A stretch of DNA of 64,000 nt from Jonesia quinghaiensis DSM 15701 (lineage in GTDB: Bacteria > Actinomycetota > Actinomycetes > Actinomycetales > Cellulomonadaceae). Positions 9,085-17,821 of the stretch are shown here, one piece after another (within the stretch, counting starts at the first letter, position 1; every line of letters starts with the position of its first letter). The notes beneath the pieces were generated by a model. That model was not told where the DNA came from and did not search any database. It saw only the letters and a list, made by a program, of their open reading frames with translations. The position numbers were made by a program, and so were the translations under genes. The stretch covers positions 372,001-436,000 of the forward strand of contig NZ_AUHN01000006.1 in NCBI RefSeq assembly GCF_000423205.1, given 5' to 3'.

Positions 9085-10404
9085 GTGGTCTGGCAACTTC
9101 CTCTCAACAGAGTCGGTCACCCCGACAATGACCTGAGCGCCTCGCAGGATGGAACGACTATTCGTCGTTCCATCCTGCCCGGCGGGGTACGGGTCATAAC
9201 TGAACAAATGCCAGGGCAGCGTTCAGTGACACTTGGCGCATGGTTTAACGTCGGTTCGCGCGATGAAGCAGATGGCCACTTTGGGTCAACGCACTTCCTC
9301 GAGCACCTTCTTTTTAAAGGCACCGAGCGCCGTACCGCCTTCGACATTGCTGGTGCTTTTGACTCAGTCGGTGGCGAAGCTAATGCGGTAACTGGCAAAG
9401 AAAATACGTGTTACTACGCACGAGTGCTGGACACCGACCTGCCAATGGCTATTGATGTCATCGCTGACATGGTGACAAGTGCGACACTCGACGCCAGTGA
9501 ACTCGAAACAGAACGCGGTGTCATCCTCGAAGAGCTCGCTATGAATGACGACGATCCAGGTGACGTTGTCCATGAAGAGTTCACTGCTGCTGTGTTACGC
9601 GGACACGAGCTGGGCCGGCCAATTGGTGGTACTGCTCAAACAATCACCGCTGTGCCACGTGATGCGGTATGGGCGCACTACACGCGTCACTACCACTCTG
9701 CCGGTCTTGTGATCACCGCAGCTGGTTCGGTAGATCATGACGTGCTGTGTCTCCAGGTCATGGATGCCCTCAAACGTGGTGGATGGGACGTCACTGGTTC
9801 GCAGGCACCTGTGAGTAGGCGTGATCCTTCACCGTTGTCGTTGGCGACAGTCGAACAAGACATTGTTATTGCCCGTCCCACTGAACAGGCACATGTCATT
9901 GTGGGGATGCAGGGGATCAGTGCTCTTGATGAGCGCCGGTTCGACCTGTCTGTCCTCACAGCGGCGCTTGGCGGGGGGATGTCCTCTCGGATGTTCCAAG
10001 AAATCCGTGAAAAGCGTGGCCTTGCATATTCCACATACTGCTTTGGCAGCAATTACACCGGGCTAGGAACCTTTGGTTTGTACGCGGGGTGTGCTGGAGC
10101 AAAAGTAGACCAGGTTCAAGACCTTATGGTCAAAGAGTTGGAGAAGGTCGCCGATAGCGGAATTGACGCTGAAGAACTCGACCGCACTAAAGGCCAACTC
10201 AGAGGTTCACTGGTCTTAGGCGTGGAAGATTCCGGGTCACGAATGAATAGGCTCGGGCGTGCAGAACTCACTACTGGTGAGTTGCTATCACTGGAAGAGT
10301 CTCTCGCTCGAATCAACGGTGTCACATCACACGGCGTGCAACTTCTCGCCCAGGAACTATCCGAACGCACCAGAGTGTCTGTCAAGGTCGGTCAGTTTTC
10401 CTGA
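9085..10404 (+). CDS. M16 family zinc metallopeptidase
   Basis: This is an insulinase/MPP-like processing peptidase of 439 residues. The inverted zinc motif HFLEH is near residue 74, with the third ligand region ERGVILEELAMNDDDP further on, so the active-site half is intact; the C-terminal M16 half carries the usual R/Y region (RGLAYSTYCFG). The GTG start abuts the pnp stop with zero spacing (TGA-GTG), implying coupling. A pnp-M16 pair is common in Gram-positive bacteria. The physiological substrate is unknown. Confidence 0.92.
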   Translation: MVWQLPLNRVGHPDNDLSASQDGTTIRRSILPGGVRVITEQMPGQRSVTLGAWFNVGSRDEADGHFGSTHFLEHLLFKGTERRTAFDIAGAFDSVGGEANAVTGKENTCYYARVLDTDLPMAIDVIADMVTSATLDASELETERGVILEELAMNDDDPGDVVHEEFTAAVLRGHELGRPIGGTAQTITAVPRDAVWAHYTRHYHSAGLVITAAGSVDHDVLCLQVMDALKRGGWDVTGSQAPVSRRDPSPLSLATVEQDIVIARPTEQAHVIVGMQGISALDERRFDLSVLTAALGGGMSSRMFQEIREKRGLAYSTYCFGSNYTGLGTFGLYAGCAGAKVDQVQDLMVKELEKVADSGIDAEELDRTKGQLRGSLVLGVEDSGSRMNRLGRAELTTGELLSLEESLARINGVTSHGVQLLAQELSERTRVSVKVGQFS

Positions 10405-10432
10405 TCGCATGAACAAAAGGTGACAAAACATC

Positions 10433-11197
10433 ATGATGAAGGTTGCAGTACTCGGGGCTCATGGTCGCATGGGGCAACAAGTATGTTCAGCGGTCGAAAC
10501 TGCGCAGGACATGACGGTTGTTGCTCGTCTCGACCGTGAGGACAAGGTGAGTTCACTGCGTTCGTCAGACGTTGACGTGGCAGTTGACTTCACTGTCCCT
10601 GATGTCACAGAGGACAACGTTCACGCACTCATCGACGCTGGAATTCACGCTGTAGTTGGAACAACTGGGTGGACCCCGCAGCGACTAGCTCGTGTTGAAG
10701 AGCATCTCGCGCAATTAGGAAACCGAACTGGTGTGTTGATTGCGCCGAACTTCGGTTTATCCGCAGTCCTCGCGATGACGTTTGCGCGTCAAGCTGCACG
10801 GTTCTTTGAGTCGGTCGAAGTTGTTGAACTGCACCACCCGAACAAGGTTGATGCTCCTTCTGGCACGGCACGCCACACTGCAGCGGGGATAGCAGCAGCA
10901 CGCCGTGAAGCTGGAATGTCACCCTCCCCAGATGCCACACAAGAGGGTTTCGAAGCGCGAGGAATGGACGTTGACGGAGTCCGGGTACACGCCGTGAGAC
11001 TTCGCGGATTAGTAGCACATGAAGAGATTTTGTTGGGAAATGAGGGCGAACAACTCACCATCCGACAAGACTCATTTGACCGGGCATCGTTTATGCCTGG
11101 TGTGTTGTTAGGTATCCGCGAGGTCCCTTCGCGCCCCTACCTGACCGTTGGCTTGGAAAATGTCATGGACTTGGGGTTAGGGACACCGCGATCATGA
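10433..11197 (+). CDS. dapB: 4-hydroxy-tetrahydrodipicolinate reductase
   Basis: DapB reduces the DapA product with NAD(P)H in the diaminopimelate/lysine pathway. The 254-residue product starts with the nucleotide-binding GAHGRMGQ and contains ELHHPNKVDAPSGTA, the catalytic His-His/Lys signature. Two adjacent ATG codons (10433 and 10436) could both initiate; the AAAAGG site lies 12 bases upstream of the first. It probably belongs to the pnp-M16-dapB operon and overlaps the next gene by four bases (ATGA). Confidence 0.95.
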   Translation: MMKVAVLGAHGRMGQQVCSAVETAQDMTVVARLDREDKVSSLRSSDVDVAVDFTVPDVTEDNVHALIDAGIHAVVGTTGWTPQRLARVEEHLAQLGNRTGVLIAPNFGLSAVLAMTFARQAARFFESVEVVELHHPNKVDAPSGTARHTAAGIAAARREAGMSPSPDATQEGFEARGMDVDGVRVHAVRLRGLVAHEEILLGNEGEQLTIRQDSFDRASFMPGVLLGIREVPSRPYLTVGLENVMDLGLGTPRS

Positions 11198-11643
11198 GTC
11201 GCAAAATCATCTTCCCCGCTCTCCTCGTTGCCATTCTTGGTATCTTCTTGTGGGCAGTCTCTGGGCGCGTCATCGCCATGATGACCAGTGGCGAGCCCAT
11301 CATGATTGCTTTGGCAATCGCCGGTATCCTCATCATCGCTTTAGTAGGTTACGCGATGGCTCGTGAGTGGCAGTTGGCCTTTACTGTGTCTGCTATGGCA
11401 CGAGTTTTGGCCGAGCGTGGAGAGTTACCTGAAGACACCCTTCCACGTAGTCCTGGTGGGCGTATTGATCGAGAAGCAGCAGATGCCGCATTTGAACAAG
11501 CGCGCATCGTCACGCAGCAACGCCCGGAATACTGGGGAGCATGGTACAACCTTGCTTTTGCCTACGACGCTGCCGGCGACCGTAAACGTGCAAGGTCGAC
11601 ACTGCGCACTGCTGCGCGTCTTTACCGTTCCAGTGGAGACTAG
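11194..11643 (+). CDS. Small membrane protein with a TPR-like tail
   Basis: The function is not recognised. The product is 149 residues: two hydrophobic segments (about 4-25 and 32-56) form a hairpin in the membrane, and the C-terminal 50 residues (DAAFEQARIVTQQRPEYWG, then NLAFAYDAAGDRKRARS) look like one or two tetratricopeptide helices. The start overlaps dapB by ATGA, so it is translated from the dapB message. It meets the convergent acetyltransferase with only 6 bases between stops. The TPR end suggests a protein-protein scaffold. Confidence 0.8.
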   Translation: MSRKIIFPALLVAILGIFLWAVSGRVIAMMTSGEPIMIALAIAGILIIALVGYAMAREWQLAFTVSAMARVLAERGELPEDTLPRSPGGRIDREAADAAFEQARIVTQQRPEYWGAWYNLAFAYDAAGDRKRARSTLRTAARLYRSSGD

Positions 11644-11649
11644 GGCGAG

Positions 11650-12171
11650 TTAAGAAATCGCAGCAGCCCAGCGTTCCTCGGAAAACGCGCTTGCTGTTGC
11701 TGGTGGAATCTCAAAACCGCGTGTGCGTCCAGTGAACGTCAGACCAGCGGACGCGAGGAACTGTTGACGTGCTTGGTCATGGTGCGCAACCCACGTGACA
11801 ATGTCAGTCATACCGTCTGCGCGAAGACGATCAACACACGCGGCAAGCAACCGCGAACCGTGCCCTTCACGCTGGGCATCGGACTTCACTTCCAATGCAA
11901 TGAGACCCTGTGGTGTTACTGCAGCGAACCCCACGATCTCATCATGGGCGAGCGCTGTGACAACTGCGTGCGCTGCGTTGGGTGGCGAATCGATTGCTTG
12001 CCGCCACTGAGTAGCCATAGCCGCAGTGTCAAAGCCAACTAAAACCTCTTGAGGAAGCACCTGCGCATGCACACTGCGCCAACTTTGCGTCTGTATGGCA
12101 GCGATTGCGTCTGCATCCGCACTGATTGACGGGCGGACGGACACATCGGCATGTGGTGTGGCGGGAGGCAC
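11650..12171 (-). CDS. GNAT-family N-acetyltransferase
   Basis: A 173-residue acetyl-CoA-dependent acetyltransferase. The fold signature is visible: an N-terminal VRPSISADADAIAAIQ strand-helix, QREGHGSRLLAACVDRL as motif A (the Q/RxxGxG/A acetyl-CoA loop), and the C-terminal FLASAGLTFTGRTR. The GTG start at 12171 is preceded by AGGAGA on the minus strand. The acceptor cannot be told from sequence. It lies downstream of gabD on the same strand with about 32 bases between, so the two may be co-transcribed. Confidence 0.88.
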   Translation of the reverse strand: MPPATPHADVSVRPSISADADAIAAIQTQSWRSVHAQVLPQEVLVGFDTAAMATQWRQAIDSPPNAAHAVVTALAHDEIVGFAAVTPQGLIALEVKSDAQREGHGSRLLAACVDRLRADGMTDIVTWVAHHDQARQQFLASAGLTFTGRTRGFEIPPATASAFSEERWAAAIS

Positions 12172-12203
12172 AGATCTCCTAGGTAGTGACGGTAAAGAGT
12201 GGG

Positions 12204-13670
12204 TTACTGCCAGGCAACATATTTTGTGGTGAGGTAGTCCATGATTCCTTCGTGGCCGCCCTCGCGTCCAAGACCAGAACTTTTTATGCCACCAAATGGT
12301 GCGGTGGGGTCAGAGATCACTCCGCGGTTGATCGCAACCATACCGGCTTCCAGTCCGTCCACGAGGCGCCACGCAATGCTCTGTGAATTGGTATAGGCGT
12401 AGGCAACGAGCCCGTAAGGGGTGTCATTCGCTTGAGTGATGCATTCGTTGATGTCGGTGTAGGTCATGACAGGGATGACCGGACCAAATATTTCGTCAGT
12501 CACGATAGATGCATGGTGCTTCACACGCGAAAGGATCCGTGGAGGGCTAAACGATGCTGGGAGGTTGGGGTTGAGGGACCTTTCGTAAAATAGGTGCGCG
12601 TCGCCTGTATGGAGAGCTTGTGATACGAGTGATTCAATGCGTTGAGCTTCATTGGCGTTAATCAACGGCCCAAGGGTGGTTCCTTCGATGAGTGGGTCAC
12701 CTGCGGTCAGAGAGTCCAGCGCTATTGCTAACTTCCGCATGAACTCGTGGGCTACCTCGTGATGAACATAAAAACGATTTGCGGCAACACACGTCTGACC
12801 ACTGGCTCGCATTTTCGCAGCCATAGCTCCGGTGACAGCTGCATCGAGGTCAGCGTCGTCATGCACGATAAATGGTGCGTTTCCACCAAGTTCCATGGAG
12901 GTGCGGGCAACGATAGGTGCGGCTTGCGCCAGAAGCTTCGCCCCAACACTCGTTGATCCAGTGAAGGACAGCTTACGGAGACGAGCATCACTCAAAAGTG
13001 CCGTACTTAATGCCGCTGCGTTATCGCTGGGGAGTATCGACACGATAGAACGCGGTAGGTCGAGGCTATCGAGCGCTGCTATAACGAGCTCAGCCCACGC
13101 AAGAATAGTGAGGGGAGTGGCAGAGGAGGGTTTAATGAGCACGACGTTTCCTGCAGCAAACGCTGGCGCAACTTTGCGAGTAGCCATTGCCAACGGGAAA
13201 TTCCACGGCGTGATGAGCAAACTTGGCCCCACAGGTTCGTGAAACACAAGTTGCCGATGCCCGCCCGGCGCACGTCGGGCATCGCCTGGTATGCGCAGGG
13301 CTTCGTGAGCGAACCACGAGAGGTAGCCAGCTGCGTACTCGACCTCGGCTCGCGCCTCAGTCAAAGGTTTTCCGTTTTCCAATGTGATGATTCTCGCCAA
13401 GCGCTCACTGTTCTCCAGCGTCAACTGGTGAAGGGTGCTCAGGAGAGCTGAACGTTGCTCAGGTGCGGTGTGGCCCCACGAAGGCGAAATGGCGTGGGCT
13501 GCAGAAAGAGCATCACGAGCATCCAACCCACTAGCACTGTGAACTTGAGTGAGGAGTTCACCGGTGAATGGGTTATGCACATCGAATGCTTGGGATGTGG
13601 TTGACCACACACCCGCGACCAAGGGGGATGTGTTCTTCACGAGATCAGGTGACACCGAGACAGGGCTCAT
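12204..13670 (-). CDS. gabD: Aldehyde dehydrogenase, probable succinate-semialdehyde dehydrogenase
   Basis: A 488-residue NAD(P)-dependent aldehyde dehydrogenase. Seen: ITPWNFPLAM (cofactor-binding), FTGSTSVGAKL, MELGGNAPFIV (general-base Glu) and SGQTCVAANRF (nucleophilic Cys). The C-terminal PFGGIKSSGLGREGG is typical of GabD-type succinate-semialdehyde dehydrogenases, which finish GABA or 2-oxoglutarate-derived catabolism into the TCA cycle. The ATG start is only 17 bases from the divergent thyA start; its -10 (TATTCT) ends 6 bases before the ATG, so the message may be leaderless. Substrate assignment is inferred. Confidence 0.88.
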   Translation of the reverse strand: MSPVSVSPDLVKNTSPLVAGVWSTTSQAFDVHNPFTGELLTQVHSASGLDARDALSAAHAISPSWGHTAPEQRSALLSTLHQLTLENSERLARIITLENGKPLTEARAEVEYAAGYLSWFAHEALRIPGDARRAPGGHRQLVFHEPVGPSLLITPWNFPLAMATRKVAPAFAAGNVVLIKPSSATPLTILAWAELVIAALDSLDLPRSIVSILPSDNAAALSTALLSDARLRKLSFTGSTSVGAKLLAQAAPIVARTSMELGGNAPFIVHDDADLDAAVTGAMAAKMRASGQTCVAANRFYVHHEVAHEFMRKLAIALDSLTAGDPLIEGTTLGPLINANEAQRIESLVSQALHTGDAHLFYERSLNPNLPASFSPPRILSRVKHHASIVTDEIFGPVIPVMTYTDINECITQANDTPYGLVAYAYTNSQSIAWRLVDGLEAGMVAINRGVISDPTAPFGGIKSSGLGREGGHEGIMDYLTTKYVAWQ

Positions 13671-13687
13671 AGTGAGAGAATACCGGT
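13671..13687. promoter_or_regulatory. 17-bp divergent start region between gabD and thyA
   Basis: Only 17 bases separate the two ATGs. On the minus strand TATTCT (13682-13677) lies 6 bases before the gabD ATG. On the plus strand GAGAAT (13676-13681) is the only, weak, -10-like hexamer 6 bases before thyA. The two hexamers overlap almost completely, so both promoters cannot be occupied together. No good Shine-Dalgarno is seen for either gene. Confidence 0.5.
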
Positions 13688-14488
13688 ATGTCTGTGAACT
13701 CTCAGTACGAGGACCTCCTGCGGCACGTCATGCGAGATGGTGCCCTGAAAAGCGACCGAACTGGCACCGGAACTCTCAGCGTTTTTGGCCATCAGATGCG
13801 TTTCAATCTGGCCGAGTCCTTCCCACTCATCACCACAAAAAAAGTCCATGTGCGCTCTGTTGTGGGCGAACTACTCTGGTTTTTACGGGGAGAATCAAAC
13901 GTCACCTGGTTGCAGGAAAACGGGATTCGTATTTGGAACGAGTGGGCTGACGACGCAGGTGAACTTGGTCCCGTATACGGTGTGCAATGGCGGTCATGGC
14001 CCACTCCAGATGGTGGCCACATCGATCAGCTCAGTGATGTGCTAGACACCCTTCGAACAAATCCAGATTCGCGTCGCATGCTGGTCTCAGCATGGAACGT
14101 CTCTGAACTCGACAAGATGGCTCTGCTGCCATGCCATGCATTCTTTCAGTTCTACGTCGTTGACGGTCGCCTTTCGTGCCAGCTATACCAGCGTTCAGCT
14201 GACCTTTTCCTGGGAGTCCCGTTCAACATTGCATCCTATGCGTTGTTAACCCACATGGTGGCGCAACAGACAGGCCTTGAGGTGGGCGATTTCATTTGGA
14301 CAGGAGGGGACTGCCACATTTACCTCAACCACCGTGACCAAGTCACTGAACAACTGTCACGGGAGATCCGCCCATTCCCGACCCTGGCGTTGACTCCTGC
14401 CCAGTCACTGTTCGACTACACATTTGATGATGTCTCATTCGACGGGTACGACCCACACCCTGCGATTCGAGGGCAGGTCGCTGTATGA
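13688..14488 (+). CDS. thyA: Thymidylate synthase
   Basis: ThyA methylates dUMP to dTMP using 5,10-methylene-tetrahydrofolate. The 266-residue product is full length for the short bacterial form. Seen: [13 protein letters not shown] (phosphate-binding Arg), [13 protein letters not shown] with catalytic Cys149, and the C-terminal [10 protein letters not shown] ending in the usual V/I. It overlaps dfrA by ATGA, an operon that couples dTMP synthesis with regeneration of tetrahydrofolate. Folate-dependent ThyA rather than flavin-dependent ThyX is used here. Confidence 0.98.
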   Translation: MSVNSQYEDLLRHVMRDGALKSDRTGTGTLSVFGHQMRFNLAESFPLITTKKVHVRSVVGELLWFLRGESNVTWLQENGIRIWNEWADDAGELGPVYGVQWRSWPTPDGGHIDQLSDVLDTLRTNPDSRRMLVSAWNVSELDKMALLPCHAFFQFYVVDGRLSCQLYQRSADLFLGVPFNIASYALLTHMVAQQTGLEVGDFIWTGGDCHIYLNHRDQVTEQLSREIRPFPTLALTPAQSLFDYTFDDVSFDGYDPHPAIRGQVAV

Positions 14489-15090
14489 CCCTCCCCATGG
14501 CACATACCTACGACCAAACGACGCCCGTGATCGGGATGATTTGGGCTCAAGCACGCGGTGGAGTAATCGGAGCGAACAACGCTATACCGTGGCATTACTC
14601 AGACGACATGAAGCACTTTCGCCGCACCACCGCAGGGCACGCGGTCATTATGGGGCGCGAGACATGGGAGTCACTGCCTATCCGGCCACTCCCCAAACGC
14701 ACAAACATTGTGTTGAGTACCCAACACAACTATGAGGCACCAGGCGCCATTGTGGTCGCAAGCGTCCCACAAGCCTTGCAATGGCTCACTGAACACCCCC
14801 GTGAACTCCCAGATAACGATGCCTCAGCCGCTCACCCAACACCCACCGCTTGGATTATCGGAGGAGCAACGATATATCAAGCGTTCATGCCCTATGCGTC
14901 ACACCTTGAAGTGACTGACATACACCGAGATATCGCAGGTGACACGGTGGCTCCTCCCATTCCCTCCACTTTTCATTGCGAGAAACGCAGCACTCTGTGC
15001 GCTCCAGATGGTACCGAACTCACGTTCTCAACATGGCGCACGCAGTCCACCACTTCACCAGGGCAGCCCACCACCGACGAGACAAGGTAG
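14485..15090 (+). CDS. dfrA: Dihydrofolate reductase
   Basis: DHFR reduces dihydrofolate made by ThyA. The 201-residue product has [29 protein letters not shown] (acidic active-site residue Asp and substrate contacts), [12 protein letters not shown] and the [13 protein letters not shown] loop. It is longer than the common 160 residues because of an N-terminal lead of about 14 residues, an insertion near residue 115 and a Thr/Ser-rich tail. The start overlaps thyA by four bases; its TAG stop forms the first three bases of the dapA -10. Confidence 0.96.
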   Translation: MTLPMAHTYDQTTPVIGMIWAQARGGVIGANNAIPWHYSDDMKHFRRTTAGHAVIMGRETWESLPIRPLPKRTNIVLSTQHNYEAPGAIVVASVPQALQWLTEHPRELPDNDASAAHPTPTAWIIGGATIYQAFMPYASHLEVTDIHRDIAGDTVAPPIPSTFHCEKRSTLCAPDGTELTFSTWRTQSTTSPGQPTTDETR

Positions 15091-15093
15091 ATT
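15088..15093 (+). promoter_or_regulatory. -10 element for a probable leaderless dapA transcript
   Basis: TAGATT ends 6 bases before the dapA ATG, so transcription would begin at or next to the A of ATG. The hexamer overlaps the dfrA stop codon. The same hexamer and spacing recur before ftsK and murE. Confidence 0.55.
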
Positions 15094-15099
15094 GAGACT

Positions 15100-16029
15100 A
15101 TGCCTGACACTTCGATGACCAAGCCGTTCGGATCCGTGCTCACCGCCATGGTGACCCCTTTCCACGCAGACGGAAGCCTCGACATCGACACCGCTGTTGC
15201 ACTTGCAACACGGCTCGTTGATGAAGGCAACGACGGACTTGTCCTGAATGGAACGACAGGCGAAGCCCCGACAACCCACGCACCAGAAAAAGCTGAACTC
15301 ATCCGTGCAGTTGCTGACGCCGTGGGGGAGCGCGCCCACATCATTGCCGGAGCAGGCTCCAATGACACAAAACACGCTGTCCGAATGGCCGAACAAGCAG
15401 CCGAATCTGGCGCTAGCGGCCTCCTCGTTGTGTCCCCTTACTACTCGCGGCCCAGCCAGCGAGGCATCATCGCGCACACCCAAGCAGTAGCTGACTCTAC
15501 TGACTTGCCCGTGATGCTCTATGACATCCCCGGCCGAACAGGAGTGCGCTTCGCGCCCGAAACGTACATCTCACTCGCCGAACACCCAAACATCGTTGCC
15601 GTCAAAGACGCGACAGGTGACTTGGGAACAGCTGCAGCGAACATCGCTGCCACCAACCTGGCCTGGTACTCAGGAGATGACGGACTCTACCTGCCATTTC
15701 TGTCGCTCGGTGCGGCAGGCATCGTTTCCGTTGTTTCCCACCTTGCCACCCCAGAATTTGTCACCTTGACCAAACAATTCGAAACGGGACGCCACCACGA
15801 AGCAGTGGCAACCTCTCAACGCCTCGCCCCACTGATCTCCGCTGTCATGGACGCAGGGTTCGGCGTGGTCACGGTCAAGGCCGCACTCCGACTTGTGGGG
15901 GCTATCCCTCACGACACACTGCGCTTGCCCCAGGTAAACGCAACAGAATCTGACATCGCGACTCTAACCGACGCTTTAACAGCGTACGGATTACTTGGCG
16001 CCGTCGCGTCGCCGACCAATCAACCCTAG
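15100..16029 (+). CDS. dapA: 4-hydroxy-tetrahydrodipicolinate synthase
   Basis: DapA condenses pyruvate with aspartate semialdehyde, the committed step to diaminopimelate and lysine. The 309-residue TIM barrel has the pyruvate-binding GTTGEAPTTH, the Tyr pair in VVSPYYSRPSQ (about 114-115), the proton-relay Arg region YDIPGRTG, and the Schiff-base Lys169 in VAVKDATGD. It works with DapB and DapF, both in this window. No lysine riboswitch is seen; the start region is consistent with a leaderless mRNA. Confidence 0.97.
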   Translation: MPDTSMTKPFGSVLTAMVTPFHADGSLDIDTAVALATRLVDEGNDGLVLNGTTGEAPTTHAPEKAELIRAVADAVGERAHIIAGAGSNDTKHAVRMAEQAAESGASGLLVVSPYYSRPSQRGIIAHTQAVADSTDLPVMLYDIPGRTGVRFAPETYISLAEHPNIVAVKDATGDLGTAAANIAATNLAWYSGDDGLYLPFLSLGAAGIVSVVSHLATPEFVTLTKQFETGRHHEAVATSQRLAPLISAVMDAGFGVVTVKAALRLVGAIPHDTLRLPQVNATESDIATLTDALTAYGLLGAVASPTNQP

Positions 16030-16037
16030 GAGGGTAT

Positions 16038-17723
16038 GTGAGTCATCCTCACCCTGATCTGCCGACACCACCACCACTAGCTGCAGGCGCCCTACGCGTC
16101 GTTGCACTCGGTGGACTCGGCGAGATCGGCCGTAACATGTCAGTCCTCGAATACGATGGCCGACTCCTCATCATCGACTGCGGTGTCCTCTTCCCAGAAG
16201 ACCACCAACCAGGCGTGGACCTCATCCTGCCCGACTTCAGCTACCTGCAAGGACGCCTTGACGACATCGAGGCAATAGTCCTGACACATGGCCACGAAGA
16301 CCACATTGGTGGGGTTCCATATCTCCTGCGCCAACGCCGAGACATCCCCATCATCGGGTCACGGCTCACCCTGGCATTCATCGAAGCCAAACTCAAAGAA
16401 CACCGCATCACGCCCACCACCGTACTGGTCGCTGAAGAACAAAAAATTAAACGAGGCGTCTTTGACCTCGAGTTCGTTGCCGTCAACCACTCCATCCCTG
16501 ACGCGCTCGCAGTTGCTGTTACCACTCCAGCAGGCACGGTGTTGAACACAGGTGACTTCAAGATGGATCAGTTGCCTCTGGACGGGCGGATCACCGACCT
16601 GCGCGCCTTCGCACGACTTGGTGAACAAGGTGTTGACCTCTTCATGGTTGACTCGACAAACGCAGAAGTCCCTGGGTTTGTTACCGCGGAACGCGAAATT
16701 GGCCCAGTGTTGTCAAACGTCTTCCGCCAAAGTGAAGGGCGCGTTGTTGTTGCGTCGTTCGCATCTCACGTGCACCGCATTCAGCAAGTCTTTGACGCTG
16801 CCCATGAACACGGCCGAAAGGTCGCCCTGGTCGGGCGGTCCATGGTGCGCAACATGGGGATCGCCGCTGAACTTGGCTACCTCAATATCCCAGCAGGTGT
16901 GCTAGTGGATATGAAGGACCTTGATGCACTGCCCGATGACCGCATCGTACTCATGTGTACAGGCTCCCAAGGCGAGCCAATGGCTGCACTTTCGCGCATC
17001 GCTAACCAGTCCCACCGTATTTCGGTAGGGCAAGGCGACACGGTGATCTTTGCCTCCTCACTTATCCCCGGCAATGAGTCATCGGTGTATCGGGTGATCA
17101 ACGGGCTCATGAGGCTTGGAGCCAAAGTTGTGCACTCAGGCAACGCTAAGGTGCACGTCTCGGGGCACGCCCCAGAGGGCGAGCTCACGTACTGCTACAA
17201 CATTATTCGCCCCAAGAACGTGATGCCTATTCACGGTGAAGTCCGCCACCTCATCGCCAACGGTGCTATCGCTGTGCGCACGGGAGTTCCCGCGCAAAAC
17301 GTTATCCTCGCTGAGGATGGTGTGGTTGTTGACCTCATCGATGGGCAAGCGTCCATCGTTGGAGCAGTGCCGTGCGGATACGTTTTTGTGGATGGTTCCA
17401 GTGTCGGTGAGATTACTGAAGCCGAGTTAAAAGATCGCACGATCCTCTCCGAAGAGGGGTTTGTCTCATTGTTTGCCGTTGTCGACTCATCGACGGGGAA
17501 GGTTGTGGGGGGTCCTCAGATCCTTGCACGTGGCTTCGCAGAAGACGCTTCCGTGTTCGACGACATCCGGCCTCAACTCGTGGCCGCCATTGAACAGTCC
17601 GCAGCAACCGGCAATGCTGATGTTCACCAACTGCAGCAAGTCATGCGCAGAACCGTTGGGCGCTGGATCGCTACGAAATTGCGCAGAAAACCGATGATCA
17701 TCCCAGTTGTCGTTGAAGCGTAG
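16038..17723 (+). CDS. rnj: Ribonuclease J
   Basis: RNase J is a metallo-beta-lactamase/beta-CASP ribonuclease with endonuclease and 5'-3' exonuclease activity in mRNA decay and rRNA maturation. The 561-residue product has the zinc motif LTHGHEDHIGG near residue 81, GDFKMD, VDSTNAE, and the C-terminal PIHGEVRHL. GTG 16038 follows AGGAGGG by only three bases; the ATG overlapping it would read ATG-TGA and is useless. It starts 8 bases after dapA and is probably co-transcribed. RNase Y is also encoded in this window. Confidence 0.96.
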   Translation: MSHPHPDLPTPPPLAAGALRVVALGGLGEIGRNMSVLEYDGRLLIIDCGVLFPEDHQPGVDLILPDFSYLQGRLDDIEAIVLTHGHEDHIGGVPYLLRQRRDIPIIGSRLTLAFIEAKLKEHRITPTTVLVAEEQKIKRGVFDLEFVAVNHSIPDALAVAVTTPAGTVLNTGDFKMDQLPLDGRITDLRAFARLGEQGVDLFMVDSTNAEVPGFVTAEREIGPVLSNVFRQSEGRVVVASFASHVHRIQQVFDAAHEHGRKVALVGRSMVRNMGIAAELGYLNIPAGVLVDMKDLDALPDDRIVLMCTGSQGEPMAALSRIANQSHRISVGQGDTVIFASSLIPGNESSVYRVINGLMRLGAKVVHSGNAKVHVSGHAPEGELTYCYNIIRPKNVMPIHGEVRHLIANGAIAVRTGVPAQNVILAEDGVVVDLIDGQASIVGAVPCGYVFVDGSSVGEITEAELKDRTILSEEGFVSLFAVVDSSTGKVVGGPQILARGFAEDASVFDDIRPQLVAAIEQSAATGNADVHQLQQVMRRTVGRWIATKLRRKPMIIPVVVEA

Positions 17724-17739
17724 AGCACTACGACCACAC

Positions 17740-17797
17740 CGTTTGGTGTGCGCATCACAGTTGTCCTGGACACAGGCACAAATGCGCACACCAAACG
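17740..17797. repeat. Long inverted repeat between rnj and ftsK
   Basis: Perfect 16-base arms (17740-17755 and 17782-17797) are separated by 26 bases. The spacer contains an 11-base palindrome, TGTCC-T-GGACA (17762-17772). There is no U-tract. It may end the dapA-rnj transcript, but the large spacer is unlike the 3-5-base loops of the other gene-end hairpins here, so a protein-binding operator for ftsK is an alternative. Confidence 0.75.
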
Positions 17798-17808
17798 CCA
17801 AGTAAAGC

Positions 17809-17814
17809 TAGATT
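17809..17814 (+). promoter_or_regulatory. -10 element for a probable leaderless ftsK transcript
   Basis: TAGATT ends 7 bases before ATG 17822. It closely resembles the dapA and murE upstream sequences (TAGATT, then a short A-rich spacer and CTATG). Confidence 0.55.
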
Positions 17815-17821
17815 GAGACCT

